From Arthrobacter sp. HY1533 (GTDB lineage: Bacteria; Actinomycetota; Actinomycetes; Actinomycetales; Micrococcaceae), in NCBI RefSeq assembly GCF_027568515.1, contig NZ_JANKZF010000040.1, forward strand, positions 1 through 38,648: 38,648 nt of DNA, given 5' to 3'. The notes beneath the pieces are model-generated. The model was given only the letters and a program-made list of their open reading frames with translations. It searched no databases and was not told the DNA's origin. The position numbers were made by a program, and so were the translations under genes. Shown here piece after piece: positions 8,320 to 17,900 of the stretch; positions within the stretch are counted from its first letter, which is position 1; each line of letters begins with the position of its first letter.

Positions 8320-10638
8320 TTAGCCGAAGTACTTCGGCAGCGTGCCCTCGTGTGCTTCGCGGAGTTCATCCAGCGAGGCGGTGAACACGCCCTGGATGTC
8401 CAGTGCGGAATCGGCTGCGTCAACAACACCAATGCGGGCCACCGGGAAGTTCCGGGCGGTGCACATGTCGTTGAAGCGGACCTCTTCGCTGCGCGGGACG
8501 GAGACGATTGCGCGTCCCTGCGTCTCGGAGAACAGCTGCGTGAAGGTGTCCACGCCGTCGCGGGCGGCAACCTCGTCCAGTGCCACGCGGGCACCGGTGT
8601 TGAAGCGCAGCGCCGACTCAACCAGGGCTGCCGCGAGGCCGCCTTCGGAGAGGTCGTGCGCGGAGTCGATCATGCCGTCGCGTGAAGCGTTGATCAGGAT
8701 CGCACCCAGTTCACGCTCGCGCTCCAGGTCAACCTTCGGCGGCAGGCCACCCAGATGTCCGCGCATGTTGGACCATTCGGACCCGTCCAGCTCGGCGGCC
8801 GTGGTGCCCAGCAGGTAGATGGCCTGGCCATCCTCGGCCCAGCCCGACGGCGTGCGGCGCGCGACGTCGTCGAACTTGCCCAACACTGCCACAACGGGGG
8901 TGGGGTGGATGGGGGTGGTGCCCGTCTGGTTGTACAGCGAGACGTTGCCGCCAGTGACCGGGATGCCCAGAACCATGCAGGCGTCCGACAGGCCGCGGAT
9001 GGACTCGGCCAGCTGCCACATGACATCCGGGTCCTCGGGGGAACCGAAGTTCAGGCAGTCGGAGACGGCCATCGGGATTGCGCCCGAGGTGGCCACGTTG
9101 CGGTAGGCCTCGGCCAGGGCCAGCTGGGCGCCGTGGTACGGGTCCAGGAAGGTGTAGCGGCCGTTGGCGTCGGTGGCCAGGGCAACGCCCAGGCCGGTTT
9201 CCTCGTCAACGCGGATCACGCCGGAATCATCCGGGAACGCCATGGCGGTGTTGCCACCAACGTAGCGGTCGTACTGGTTGGTGATCCAGTCCTTCGAGCA
9301 CATGTTGGGGGAGGCGATGAGTTCCAGCACGGCGGCCTTGAGCTCCTCCGGGGTGGAGGGGCGGCCGGCGTCCTGGACCGAACTGGTGAAGGTGTCGGCC
9401 TGCAGCGCGTCCTGCCATTCGGGGCGGGCGTACGGTCGGTCGTAGACCGGGCCGTCGTGTGCCACGGTGCGCGGGTCGACGTCGACAATGACTTCGCCTT
9501 CCCACGTGATGATCAGGCGGCCGGTGTCGGTGACCTCGCCGAGCCAGGAGTACTCCACGGCCCACTTCTCCATGACGGCCTCGAACGCGGCAATGTTCTC
9601 CGGCGTCACAACGGCCATCATGCGTTCCTGCGACTCGGACATGAGGATCTCGCCCGGGGTCAGCGTGGGGTCGCGCAGCAGCACGCTGGTCAGCTCGACC
9701 TGCATGCCGCCGTCGCCGTTGGAGGCCAGCTCACTCGTGGCGCAGGAGATGCCTGCCGCGCCGAGGTCCTGGATGCCCTCAACGAGGGAGCCCTTGAACA
9801 GCTCGAGGCAGCACTCGATGAGCACCTTCTCGGCGAAGGGGTCGCCCACCTGAACGGCGGGGCGCTTGGACGGCTTGGTGTCGTCGAAGGACTCGGAGGC
9901 CAGCACCGAGGCGCCGCCAATGCCGTCGCCGCCGGTGCGTGCACCGAACAGGACAACCTTGTTGCCCTTGCCCGAGGCGTTGGCCAGGCGGATGTCCTCG
10001 TGGCGCATGACGCCAACAGCCAGGGCGTTGACCAGCGGGTTGCCCTGGTAGATGGAGTCAAACACCATTTCTCCGCCGATGTTCGGCAGGCCCAGCGAGT
10101 TGCCGTAGCCGCCAATGCCGGCAACCGCGCCGTGCATGACGCGGGCGGTGTCGGGGTGGTCAATGGCACCGAAGCGCAGCGGATCCATGACGGCCACGGG
10201 GCGTGCGCCCATGGAGATGATGTCGCGGACAATGCCGCCAATGCCCGTTGCGGCACCCTGGTAGGGCTCCACGAACGACGGCGAGTTGTGCGACTCGATC
10301 TTGAACGTCACGGCCCAGCCGTCGCCCAGGTTGGTGACGCCGGCGTTTTCGCCGATGCCAACCAGCATGTCCTTCTTCATTTCCTCGGTGACCTTGGCGC
10401 CGAACTGGCGCAGGTGGTTCTTGGAGGACTTGTAGGAGCAGTGCTCGCTCCACATGACGGAGTACATGGCCAGTTCCGCGCCGGTGGGGCGGCGGCCCAG
10501 GACCTTCACGACGTCGTCGAACTCGTTTTGCTTCAGGCCAAGCTCGGCCCAGGGGAGCTCAACGTCGGGGGTCACTGCGGCGTTGGCCACGGTGTCGATG
10601 TTGAACTTCTTCGTGGTGTCGGCGGAGATCTCGCTCAT
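8320..10638 (-). CDS. purL: Phosphoribosylformylglycinamidine synthase subunit PurL
   Basis: A 772-residue synthetase subunit of the three-part FGAM synthase. It uses ATP and ammonia, delivered by PurQ, to convert FGAR to FGAM in de novo purine synthesis in the cytoplasm. The signature [15 protein letters not shown] (H66, C67) and the repeated ATP/Mg-binding halves ([52 protein letters not shown]) are all present, and length is normal for the small-PurL type. The ATG follows the purQ TAA immediately, with ggaggc as ribosome-binding site inside the purQ end, so the two are coupled. It is the last gene of purSQL, closed by the hairpin at 8252-8290. Confidence 0.97.
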   Translation of the reverse strand: MSEISADTTKKFNIDTVANAAVTPDVELPWAELGLKQNEFDDVVKVLGRRPTGAELAMYSVMWSEHCSYKSSKNHLRQFGAKVTEEMKKDMLVGIGENAGVTNLGDGWAVTFKIESHNSPSFVEPYQGAATGIGGIVRDIISMGARPVAVMDPLRFGAIDHPDTARVMHGAVAGIGGYGNSLGLPNIGGEMVFDSIYQGNPLVNALAVGVMRHEDIRLANASGKGNKVVLFGARTGGDGIGGASVLASESFDDTKPSKRPAVQVGDPFAEKVLIECCLELFKGSLVEGIQDLGAAGISCATSELASNGDGGMQVELTSVLLRDPTLTPGEILMSESQERMMAVVTPENIAAFEAVMEKWAVEYSWLGEVTDTGRLIITWEGEVIVDVDPRTVAHDGPVYDRPYARPEWQDALQADTFTSSVQDAGRPSTPEELKAAVLELIASPNMCSKDWITNQYDRYVGGNTAMAFPDDSGVIRVDEETGLGVALATDANGRYTFLDPYHGAQLALAEAYRNVATSGAIPMAVSDCLNFGSPEDPDVMWQLAESIRGLSDACMVLGIPVTGGNVSLYNQTGTTPIHPTPVVAVLGKFDDVARRTPSGWAEDGQAIYLLGTTAAELDGSEWSNMRGHLGGLPPKVDLERERELGAILINASRDGMIDSAHDLSEGGLAAALVESALRFNTGARVALDEVAARDGVDTFTQLFSETQGRAIVSVPRSEEVRFNDMCTARNFPVARIGVVDAADSALDIQGVFTASLDELREAHEGTLPKYFG

Positions 10639-11391
10639 TTATTTGCCTCCAAGAAGCGTGTTCAGGGCAGAGGTGAAGAAGCCCAGTCCGTCGGTGCCGG
10701 TGTGGCCGGGGCCGTAGCCGGCCTCCACGGCGTGTTCGGGGTGCGGCATGAGGCCCACGACGTTGCCCGCGGCGTTGGAAATGCCGGCAATGTCGCGGCG
10801 TGATCCGTTGGGGTTGAAGCCCACGTAGCGGAAGACAACGCGGTTTTCGGCCTCAAGGGCGTCAAGGGTCTTCTCGTCGGCGATGTACTGGCCATCCTGG
10901 TTCTTCAGGGGAACCGTGATGTCCTGGCCGGCCGTGTAGGCGTTGGTCCAGGCAGTGGTGTTGTTCTCCACGCGCAGGACCTGGTCGCGGCACAGGAACT
11001 TCAGGTGGTCGTTCTTGATCATGGAGCCGGGGAGCAGGTGCGCCTCGGTCAGGATCTGGAAGCCGTTGCAGATGCCCAGGACAGGCAGCTTTGCCTCGGA
11101 GTTCGCGGCATCCACGATCTTGCCCATGAGCGGGGCGAAGCGGGAGATGGCGCCGGCGCGCAGGTAGTCGCCGTAGGAGAAGCCGCCGGGGATGATGACG
11201 GCGTCGACGTCGGCCAGCTCGGTGTCTGCGTGCCAAAGGTCCACCGCGGTGGCGCCGGCAAGGCGGACGGCGCGGCTTGCGTCGCGGTCATCGAGGGTGC
11301 CCGGGAAGGTGACAACGCCGATGCGGGCTCCGGCCAAACGGGAGTCAACGGGGGCCGGGGCGGCCCCGCCAATCAAGGGGGTTTCACTCAT
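10639..11391 (-). CDS. purQ: Phosphoribosylformylglycinamidine synthase, glutaminase subunit PurQ
   Basis: A 250-residue class I glutamine amidotransferase that releases ammonia from glutamine for Pur[30 protein letters not shown] and [10 protein letters not shown] (nucleophile C108) are visible, with the catalytic pair in MPHPEH (H217, E219). About 20 residues precede the usual family start at ARIGVV. The chosen ATG is only weakly supported by a ribosome-binding site, so translation may depend on coupling to purS, which ends two bases upstream. It is directly followed by purL. Confidence 0.96.
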   Translation of the reverse strand: MSETPLIGGAAPAPVDSRLAGARIGVVTFPGTLDDRDASRAVRLAGATAVDLWHADTELADVDAVIIPGGFSYGDYLRAGAISRFAPLMGKIVDAANSEAKLPVLGICNGFQILTEAHLLPGSMIKNDHLKFLCRDQVLRVENNTTAWTNAYTAGQDITVPLKNQDGQYIADEKTLDALEAENRVVFRYVGFNPNGSRRDIAGISNAAGNVVGLMPHPEHAVEAGYGPGHTGTDGLGFFTSALNTLLGGK

Positions 11392-11393
11392 GG

Positions 11394-11645
11394 CTAGTCC
11401 GCCACAACTTCAACGTTGACAACGTCTTCGATGACGGGGTTGGAGAGCATGGTTTCGGCTGCTTCGCGGGCCTGGGCCAGGATCTCGTCGGTCACCTCGC
11501 CGTCCACGGTCAGTTCAAAGCGCTTGCCCTGGCGGACAGCGGAGAAGGCGTTGAAGCCCAGACGGGGGAGCGCGCCAACGATGGCCTTCCCCTGCGGGTC
11601 CAGAATTTCGGGCTTGAGCATGACGTCGACAACGATCCGGGGCAT
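11394..11645 (-). CDS. purS: Phosphoribosylformylglycinamidine synthase subunit PurS
   Basis: An 83-residue small subunit that bridges PurL and PurQ and is needed for ammonia transfer in the Gram-positive-type FGAM synthase. [22 protein letters not shown] and the pattern [20 protein letters not shown] are diagnostic. The ATG has a good aggag site upstream. It is the first gene of the purSQL operon; its promoter must lie in the 351-base region shared with the first sialidase. Confidence 0.95.
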   Translation of the reverse strand: MPRIVVDVMLKPEILDPQGKAIVGALPRLGFNAFSAVRQGKRFELTVDGEVTDEILAQAREAAETMLSNPVIEDVVNVEVVAD

Positions 11646-11996
11646 CGAAGGATCTCCTGGTGATTAAGAGGGGTGTGGCCGCGGAGGTGCCGTCTTACGC
11701 TGTCTTGTGGCCAGGGGAATTCCGCCTGAAAACCGCTAAGGGTAGCGCTCCGCGAGCTTGCCATTCCATTCTACGCAGTCAATGCAAACTGTGGAATTTC
11801 AGTGGCGCACATCGCATTTGGCCCGGGGGAGTGTTCGATCCTAGCCGCCATGGCGGGGCGGCGCAAAGTCGTTTAGTGACGAGGCGCACGCTACGGTTGT
11901 GGGATGTTCCATGTCTGATGAATCACAATCATGCGTGGTGCATTTCATGAACATGGCGACAGCCACGCGGCCAACGAAGGCCGCCGAAAGGACCAA
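11646..11996. promoter_or_regulatory. Divergent control region between purS and first sialidase
   Basis: This 351-base gap has no convincing gene. It must hold the purS promoter (minus strand) and the sialidase promoter (plus strand). At 11875-11890 the sequence agtgacgaggcgcacg matches the GTGA-N6-TCAC CRP-family core with one mismatch. I see no riboswitch-like fold that I can identify by eye, although the position in front of purS would be natural for purine control. Confidence 0.5.
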
Positions 11997-14648
11997 ATGA
12001 AATCCACCGACACCCAACGCCGATGGAAGAAGCCCCGGACGGCAATCGCCGCCGGAGCCCTTGCCGCAACGCTTTTGACAACCATGATCGCCCCCGCCAT
12101 GGCGGAGGGCGAATCCGCCCCCGCAGTCGAGGGAAGCTACGCCGAACAGGTGCTGGCCAAGAATGGCGACAACGCCATTGACCCCGTGCTGGGCGCCAAC
12201 TACCGCATCCCCGCCCTGGCCCACCTGGGCAACGGCATTGTCCTGGCCTCCTACGACGGCCGGCCCTACGGCGGCGACTCGCCCCAGCCCAACTCCATCC
12301 TCCAGCGACGCAGCACCGACAACGGCAAGACCTGGGGCGCCCCCACCTACGTGGCACGCGGCCAGATGCCCGCCGCCGACAAGCTGGTCTACGGCTTCAG
12401 CGACCCCAGCTACGTTGTCGATGAGGTCACCGGGGATGTCTTCAACTTCTTCGTCTACTCCAAGGACGTCAGCTTCCAGGCCGGCGCCTTCGGCAACGAC
12501 GACGCGGACCGCAAAATCACCAGCGCCGCCGTCGCCGTCTCACGGGACAAGGGCCTGAGCTGGTCCATGGACCCGGCCCATATGCCCGTTCTCCCGCCGG
12601 TTGACTACGCCGCAGATTCTGAATTTGCCAGCTTCGACGGCCCGCTCATCACCGACGTGGTCAAGCCCGTGGGCGACTCCGCCAACGTGGGCGGCATCCA
12701 GGGCGTCTTCGCGGCGTCCGGTGCCGGCATCCAGCTCAAGTACGGTGCGCACAAGGGCCGCCTGGTCCAGCAGTACACCGGCAAGGTCAAGCAGGCCAGC
12801 GGAGCCATTGAGTACCAGGCCTACAGTGTCTTCTCCGATGACCACGGCAAAACCTGGCAGCGCGGCGCATTCGTTGGCACCGGCATGGACGAGAACAAGA
12901 CCGTTGAACTCTCCAACGGCGACGTCATGCTCAACTCCCGCGCCAGCAGCGGCGGCAACGGCGGCCGCAAGATCGCCATCTCCAAGGACGGCGGCGCAAC
13001 GTACGGCCCCGTCACGGTGGACACGCGCCTGAGCGACCCCGTCAACAACGCCTCCATTGCACGCATGTACCCCAACGCGGCACAGGGCTCCGACGAGGCC
13101 AAGATGCTGCTCTTCTCCAACGCCAACAGCACTTCCGGGCGCCAGAACGGCACCGTCCGCTACTCCTGCGACGACGGCGCCACCTGGAGCGCGGGCAGGC
13201 AGTTCAAGGCCGGCGCCATGAGCTACTCCACGCTCGCGCCCCTGGGCGACGGCACCTTCGGCGTCTTCTATGAGGGCGACAACAACACCATGACATTCGG
13301 CAAGTTCAACGCCGAATGGCTCGCCATCGAGTGCGGCGTCGAGCTCACCGCCAAGGCCGTCACGGGCGCCAACGGCGCAACCGTGCAGGCCGAACTGACC
13401 CTTGTCAACGGCAGCGAGAAGGCCATCACCGGCGCCAAGGCATCCTTCGCCGCCCAGAACGCCTGGACCTTCGGCACTGCGGCATTTGCCGACGTCGCCG
13501 TGGGCTCCTCGGCCACCGTCACCGTCCCGCTGACCATCCCCGCCAGCGCCAAGGCCGGAAACTACCAGGTCACCGCCAAGGTCAACTACGGCACCAGTGA
13601 ATTCAGTGCAGTGGTTCCCGTGACCGTCACCGGCGGCGCCGCACCGACCATCGGCCTGGGCGTTGTTGGCTCGCGCACGGACAAGGGCCGCGACCTGGCC
13701 GCCACCCCCTACACGGTTGGCGAAAAGCTCCCATACCAGTTCGCCGTCACGAGCCTGAGCAACGTCACCTCCAACGTTGCACCGGTCTCCGGCAACTTCG
13801 ATCCGTTCCTGCCCCCGGCCGGCGGCAACTGCCGCTGGAACAACCTGTCCATGTGGGCCAACTACACCTGTGGCACGCCCCGCCACGCAGTCACCTCCGA
13901 CGAACTGGCCCACGGCTTCTTCGTGCCCCTGACCACCTGGTCGGCCGCCGCCACGGGCATGGAAACCAAGACGTTCACCTTCACGGGCGAGGAAGTTGAC
14001 CTGTTGGTCCGCAACCCCGAACTGTCGGCAAGCTCCACGGCTGTGTGGAACGACCTCGACGGCAACGGCCTGGCCGAGGCCGGCGACACCGTCACCACCA
14101 CTGTCACCGCCACCAACTCCGGCAACGTGACCCTGACCGGCGTCGCCGGACTGGGCGCTGAGCACGGCACCTTGGCCGTTGGTGCCTCCGCCACGTTCAC
14201 CGAAACCCGTGAACTGACCGCGGCGGAACTCGCCGCAGGTGCTGTGGCGGAACGTTCCGTGGCGCTTGCTGCGGCCAACGGTGCGAAGGATGCCTCCAAG
14301 GGCGTCGCGGTCCAGGCGGTCGAGCTGCCCGTGGTCACGGCCAAGCCTGACTTCGAGCCGTCCGTCCAGCGCGAAAACTTCAAGGGCCAGGCCCCTGTCG
14401 AGCTGGGCCTGAACGCCGGCAAGTACAGCGTCGGTGACGCTGTCACGGTCAAGAACCTGCCGGCCAACGAGTGGGCCTACGTTCACCTGAACCAGCACGG
14501 CGCACGCATCGGCTGGTTCCTGGCCGACGCGCAGGGCACCATCACCTTCGAGGTTCCCGCGGGGACCAAGAACGGCAAGGACACCCTTGTTGTCTCGGGC
14601 CAGGACGGCGCGTTCATCTCCTTTGGCACCTTCCACGTAACGCCCTAG
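11997..14648 (+). CDS. Secreted sialidase (GH33), no wall anchor
   Basis: An 883-residue secreted exo-sialidase that cleaves terminal sialic acids from glycoconjugates. A signal peptide covers residues 1-36 (ending PAMAEG). The six-bladed propeller spans about 50-440: YRIP arginine R70, five Asp boxes (starting at residues 106, 182, 280, 329 and 390), R315 and R388 completing the arginine triad, and the likely nucleophile Y410 in MSYSTL. Then come a NEW3-type beta domain (about 450-545), a cysteine-pair module (about 552-690, C612 and C625), a DUF11-like repeat, and a C-terminal beta domain ending at FHVTP. There is no LPxTG/LAxTG signal, so it is probably released. The start is the ATG at 11997 after gaaagga, not the in-frame ATG at 11931. 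It is a tandem paralogue of the next gene. Confidence 0.93.
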   Translation: MKSTDTQRRWKKPRTAIAAGALAATLLTTMIAPAMAEGESAPAVEGSYAEQVLAKNGDNAIDPVLGANYRIPALAHLGNGIVLASYDGRPYGGDSPQPNSILQRRSTDNGKTWGAPTYVARGQMPAADKLVYGFSDPSYVVDEVTGDVFNFFVYSKDVSFQAGAFGNDDADRKITSAAVAVSRDKGLSWSMDPAHMPVLPPVDYAADSEFASFDGPLITDVVKPVGDSANVGGIQGVFAASGAGIQLKYGAHKGRLVQQYTGKVKQASGAIEYQAYSVFSDDHGKTWQRGAFVGTGMDENKTVELSNGDVMLNSRASSGGNGGRKIAISKDGGATYGPVTVDTRLSDPVNNASIARMYPNAAQGSDEAKMLLFSNANSTSGRQNGTVRYSCDDGATWSAGRQFKAGAMSYSTLAPLGDGTFGVFYEGDNNTMTFGKFNAEWLAIECGVELTAKAVTGANGATVQAELTLVNGSEKAITGAKASFAAQNAWTFGTAAFADVAVGSSATVTVPLTIPASAKAGNYQVTAKVNYGTSEFSAVVPVTVTGGAAPTIGLGVVGSRTDKGRDLAATPYTVGEKLPYQFAVTSLSNVTSNVAPVSGNFDPFLPPAGGNCRWNNLSMWANYTCGTPRHAVTSDELAHGFFVPLTTWSAAATGMETKTFTFTGEEVDLLVRNPELSASSTAVWNDLDGNGLAEAGDTVTTTVTATNSGNVTLTGVAGLGAEHGTLAVGASATFTETRELTAAELAAGAVAERSVALAAANGAKDASKGVAVQAVELPVVTAKPDFEPSVQRENFKGQAPVELGLNAGKYSVGDAVTVKNLPANEWAYVHLNQHGARIGWFLADAQGTITFEVPAGTKNGKDTLVVSGQDGAFISFGTFHVTP

Positions 14649-14681
14649 CTGCACCCTGCGTCCAACGCTTGAACGAACAAT

Positions 14682-14720
14682 AGGGAGTGCATCCACCACG
14701 TGTGGGTGCACTCCCTTTTT
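14682..14720 (+). terminator. Intrinsic terminator after first sialidase
   Basis: Fifteen-base arms (14682-14696, 14702-14716) with one G-U pair, a 5-base loop and a run of Ts immediately after. It separates the two sialidases into different transcripts. Confidence 0.9.
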
Positions 14721-14788
14721 CGTGTTCCGGGACGACGTGCCCCTGCGGGTTCGTAGCAATCGAAAATATTGGCGGCGGCACTGGTGCT

Positions 14789-14804
14789 TGTGATCCATAA
14801 CACG
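14789..14804. promoter_or_regulatory. CRP/GlxR-like operator candidate before second sialidase
   Basis: The sequence tgtgatccataacacg fits the GTGA-N6-TCAC core with one mismatch and shares gtgatcc with the exact site before the lectin-esterase (5648-5663). It is about 110 bases upstream of the sialidase ATG. Binding is inferred. Confidence 0.3.
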
Positions 14805-14813
14805 CTAATGTGG

Positions 14814-14829
14814 CGTAGGTCATCCTACG
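14814..14829. promoter_or_regulatory. Perfect palindrome, possible operator
   Basis: The sequence cgtaggtcatcctacg has two exact 6-base arms around tcat. It lies between the CRP-like site and the sialidase start (84 bases upstream of the ATG), where a repressor could act. I see no copy before the first sialidase. Confidence 0.3.
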
Positions 14830-14912
14830 TCCGCTCTCCAGTGGCCCAGGGTGCAGATCTTCTACGCAATTTCGAATTTGCAGGCCCTTCTGGGGTCGCG
14901 CGGAAGGAACCG

Positions 14913-17900
14913 ATGAAATCCACCGAAAAGGTGCGCCGCCCCAAGGGCAGGCATGTGGCCGTCACCGCAGGTGTTCTGGCTGCCGGACTTCTCACCAGCA
15001 TGATGGCCCCGGCGTTTGCCCAGGATGCAGTGCCTGCACCCCTCGCCGCCGGCGGCAGCTACGCCGAGCAGGTCCTCGCCACTCCCGGCGACAAGGCCAC
15101 AGTCCCCAACCAGGCCTGGTACCGCATTCCTGCGCTGGCAGATTTGGGTGGCGGCGTGGTCCTGGCTGCCTATGACGGCCGTCCCGACGGCGGTGACTCG
15201 CCGTCCCCGAACTCCATCGTCCAGCGTCGCAGCATTGACGGCGGCAAGACCTGGGGAGCACCCACCTTCGTGGCCCGCGGCCAGGTGGGCTCCCGCGGAG
15301 TCCTGCAGTACGGCTTCAGCGACCCCAGCTACGTTGTGGACAAGGTCACCGGCAATGTCTTTGCCTTCTTTGTCTACTCCAAGGACCAGGGCTTCCACGG
15401 CAGCACATTTTCCAGCGACGACGCCGACCGCCAGATGGTCAGTGCCGCCGTCGCCGTTTCCACCGACAAGGGCCTGACCTGGTCAATGGACCCGGGCAAC
15501 ATGCCCACCCTTCCGGTCGCCCCCAATTATGCGGCAGGCTCCAAGTACGCAGGCTTTGACGGCCCGCTGGTCTCCGACGTGGCCAAGCCCGCCGGAGGCG
15601 CCAACAACATTGGCGGCGTGGCTGGCCTGTTCGCCGCCTCCGGTGAAGGCATCCAGCTGCAGTACGGCGAACACAAGGGCCGCCTCATCCAGCAGTTCAC
15701 CGGCAAGGTCAAGCAGGCTGACGGCTCCACGCCGTTCCAGTCCTACAGCGTGTACTCCGACGACCACGGCAAGACGTGGCAGCGCGGCGCATTTGTGGGC
15801 ACGGGGATGGATGAGAACAAGACTGTTGAGCTGTCCAACGGCGACGTCATGATGAACTCCCGCGCCAGCAGCGGCGGAAACGGCGGCCGCAAGGTGGCCA
15901 TCTCCAAGGACGGCGGCCAGACGTACGGCCCGGTCACCATCAACACCGAGCTGCGCGACCCCGTCAACAACGCCTCCATTGCACGCATGTACCCGAACGC
16001 TGTCCAGGGCTCGGCTGAAGCGAAGATCCTGCTGTTCTCCAATGCAAACGCCACCACGCGCTCCAACGGCACCATCCGGTACTCCTGCGACGACGGGGCC
16101 ACCTGGAGCGCAGGTAAGCAGTTCAAGGACGGCTACATGGCCTACTCCACAGTGACTGCGCTCAGCGACGGCACGTTCGGCCTGCTCTACGAGGGCAACA
16201 GCAACGCCATCACCTTTGGCAAGTTCGACGCCGACTGGCTGGGTGTGGACTGCATCGGCACCATGAACGCCGCACTTGCCGCGGCCAACGTCTCCGGCGC
16301 CAACGGCGCCACCGTGGACGTTCCGCTGACAGTGACCAACAACGGCTCAGGCGCCCTTTCCGGCGCGGTGGCTTCCTTCACGGGCAAGCCCGGCTGGACG
16401 TTCGCCCCTGTAGTGGTGCCGAACGTGGCACCCGGTGCCACCGCGACCATCAATGTGCCGGTCACCATCCCGGCCACCCTCAAGGCCGGCAACGTCACGC
16501 TCCAGGCAACGCTGGCCCAGGGCACGCAAAAGGTGACAGCCAACGCCGTCGTCGCCGTAACTGGCGGTGCAACCGCAAACGTTGCAGCCCTGGAGGTCTC
16601 AGGTTTCCTGCGGGCACCCGTGCGTGACATTGCGACATCCCCCTACGCCGTGGGCGACAAGGTCGGCTACGACTTCCGCGTGGACAACGTTGGCAACATT
16701 GCCGTCGAAGTTCGCCCCACCAAGGGCAACTTCCAGCCGCTGCGCCGCGTGTCCGAAGGCGGAACCTCGGACTCAGGCAACTGTGGCTACGGATCCGTTG
16801 CCGTGGGCACCGGGTACACCTGCACCACGGCCCAGCACACTGTTGCCGATGGTGAACTGGCCGACGGTTTCTTTGTTCCGGCCACCGAGTGGCGCGCCAC
16901 GGGCAGTGGGCTCACCTCCTTCACGCCCGTCACCGGCGCCGAGGTGGACCTGCTGGTCCGCAAGCCGTCCCTCTCCGCCACCCACACGGGTGCCGCACTG
17001 GTGGACGTTGATTCCAGCGGCTTCGCCACGGTGGGTGACACCATCAGCTACACCTCTGTCATCACCAACACCGGCAACGTCCGCCTCGCCGACGTCACCG
17101 TCGCCGGCCAGCCCGCTTTTGAATTGGCCGCCGGTGAAGGCAAGACCATCACCTCCGTCTACACACTGACTGCGGCAGACGTTGCGGCCAACAAGGTGGT
17201 CAAGGGCCTGAGCGTCACCGCCAGGAATGGTGCCAAGCTTGCGGGAGCCTCCGTTTCCGCAGCCCCTGTGGCAGCCTGCTCGGACGCGCTGTGCGGCCAG
17301 GCGCCGCCCATGGCCAACCTGATCCCGCAGAACCAGCTCAGCATTGCCTCGGTGTCCTCCGAGGAACTGACCGGCGAGACCGCCCCGAGTGGTCCCGCGG
17401 CAGCACTGCTGGACGGGGACTACAACACCTTCTGGCACAGCAAGTGGTCCGGGACCGCCGGCGCCTACCCCTTCTCCGTGGTCTTCGACCTGGGCAAGGG
17501 CTATTCGGTGACCGGCCTTGAATACACCCAGCGCCAGAATGCCGCCAACGGCAAGATGAAAGACTACGAAATCTTCGTCTCCAACAGCCCCACAGAATTT
17601 GGCGAAAAGGTCTCCAGCGGCGCGTTTGCGGACAGCAAGGACCCGCAGCGCATCGCCATCGCCGGCAACAAGGCTGGCCGCTACGTCAAGCTCGTTGGCT
17701 TGAACGGCATCGCCAACAACGCCTTTGGCGGCGGCTCCGAGGTCAACATCGGCGGACTCCCCGTCACCGCGGGCACCGCAACTGTTTCCGCATCGCCCGG
17801 GTCGGTTGAGGCCGGCAAGGACATCAGCGTCACCCTGGGCGGCTTCGCTGCCAACACGGCGGTGGCTCTTTCCCTGGACGGCGGCATTTCCCTCGGCAGC

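Noticed and set aside
8755-10803. A 682-codon open frame on the plus strand opposite purL
   Set aside because: It lies antisense to a clear purL, is Gly/His/Val/Arg-rich without family motifs, and is explained by GC-rich third positions keeping the opposite frame open.
11931-11996. Earlier ATG for the first sialidase
   Set aside because: It would put 22 charged residues in front of the signal peptide; the ATG at 11997 has a good ribosome-binding site. The same logic was used for the second sialidase (14913 instead of 14769).
12540-14798. A 752-codon frame opposite the first sialidase
   Set aside because: Composition is that of a shadow frame (Gly, Arg, Val, Asp repeats) and the sense strand codes an unmistakable sialidase.
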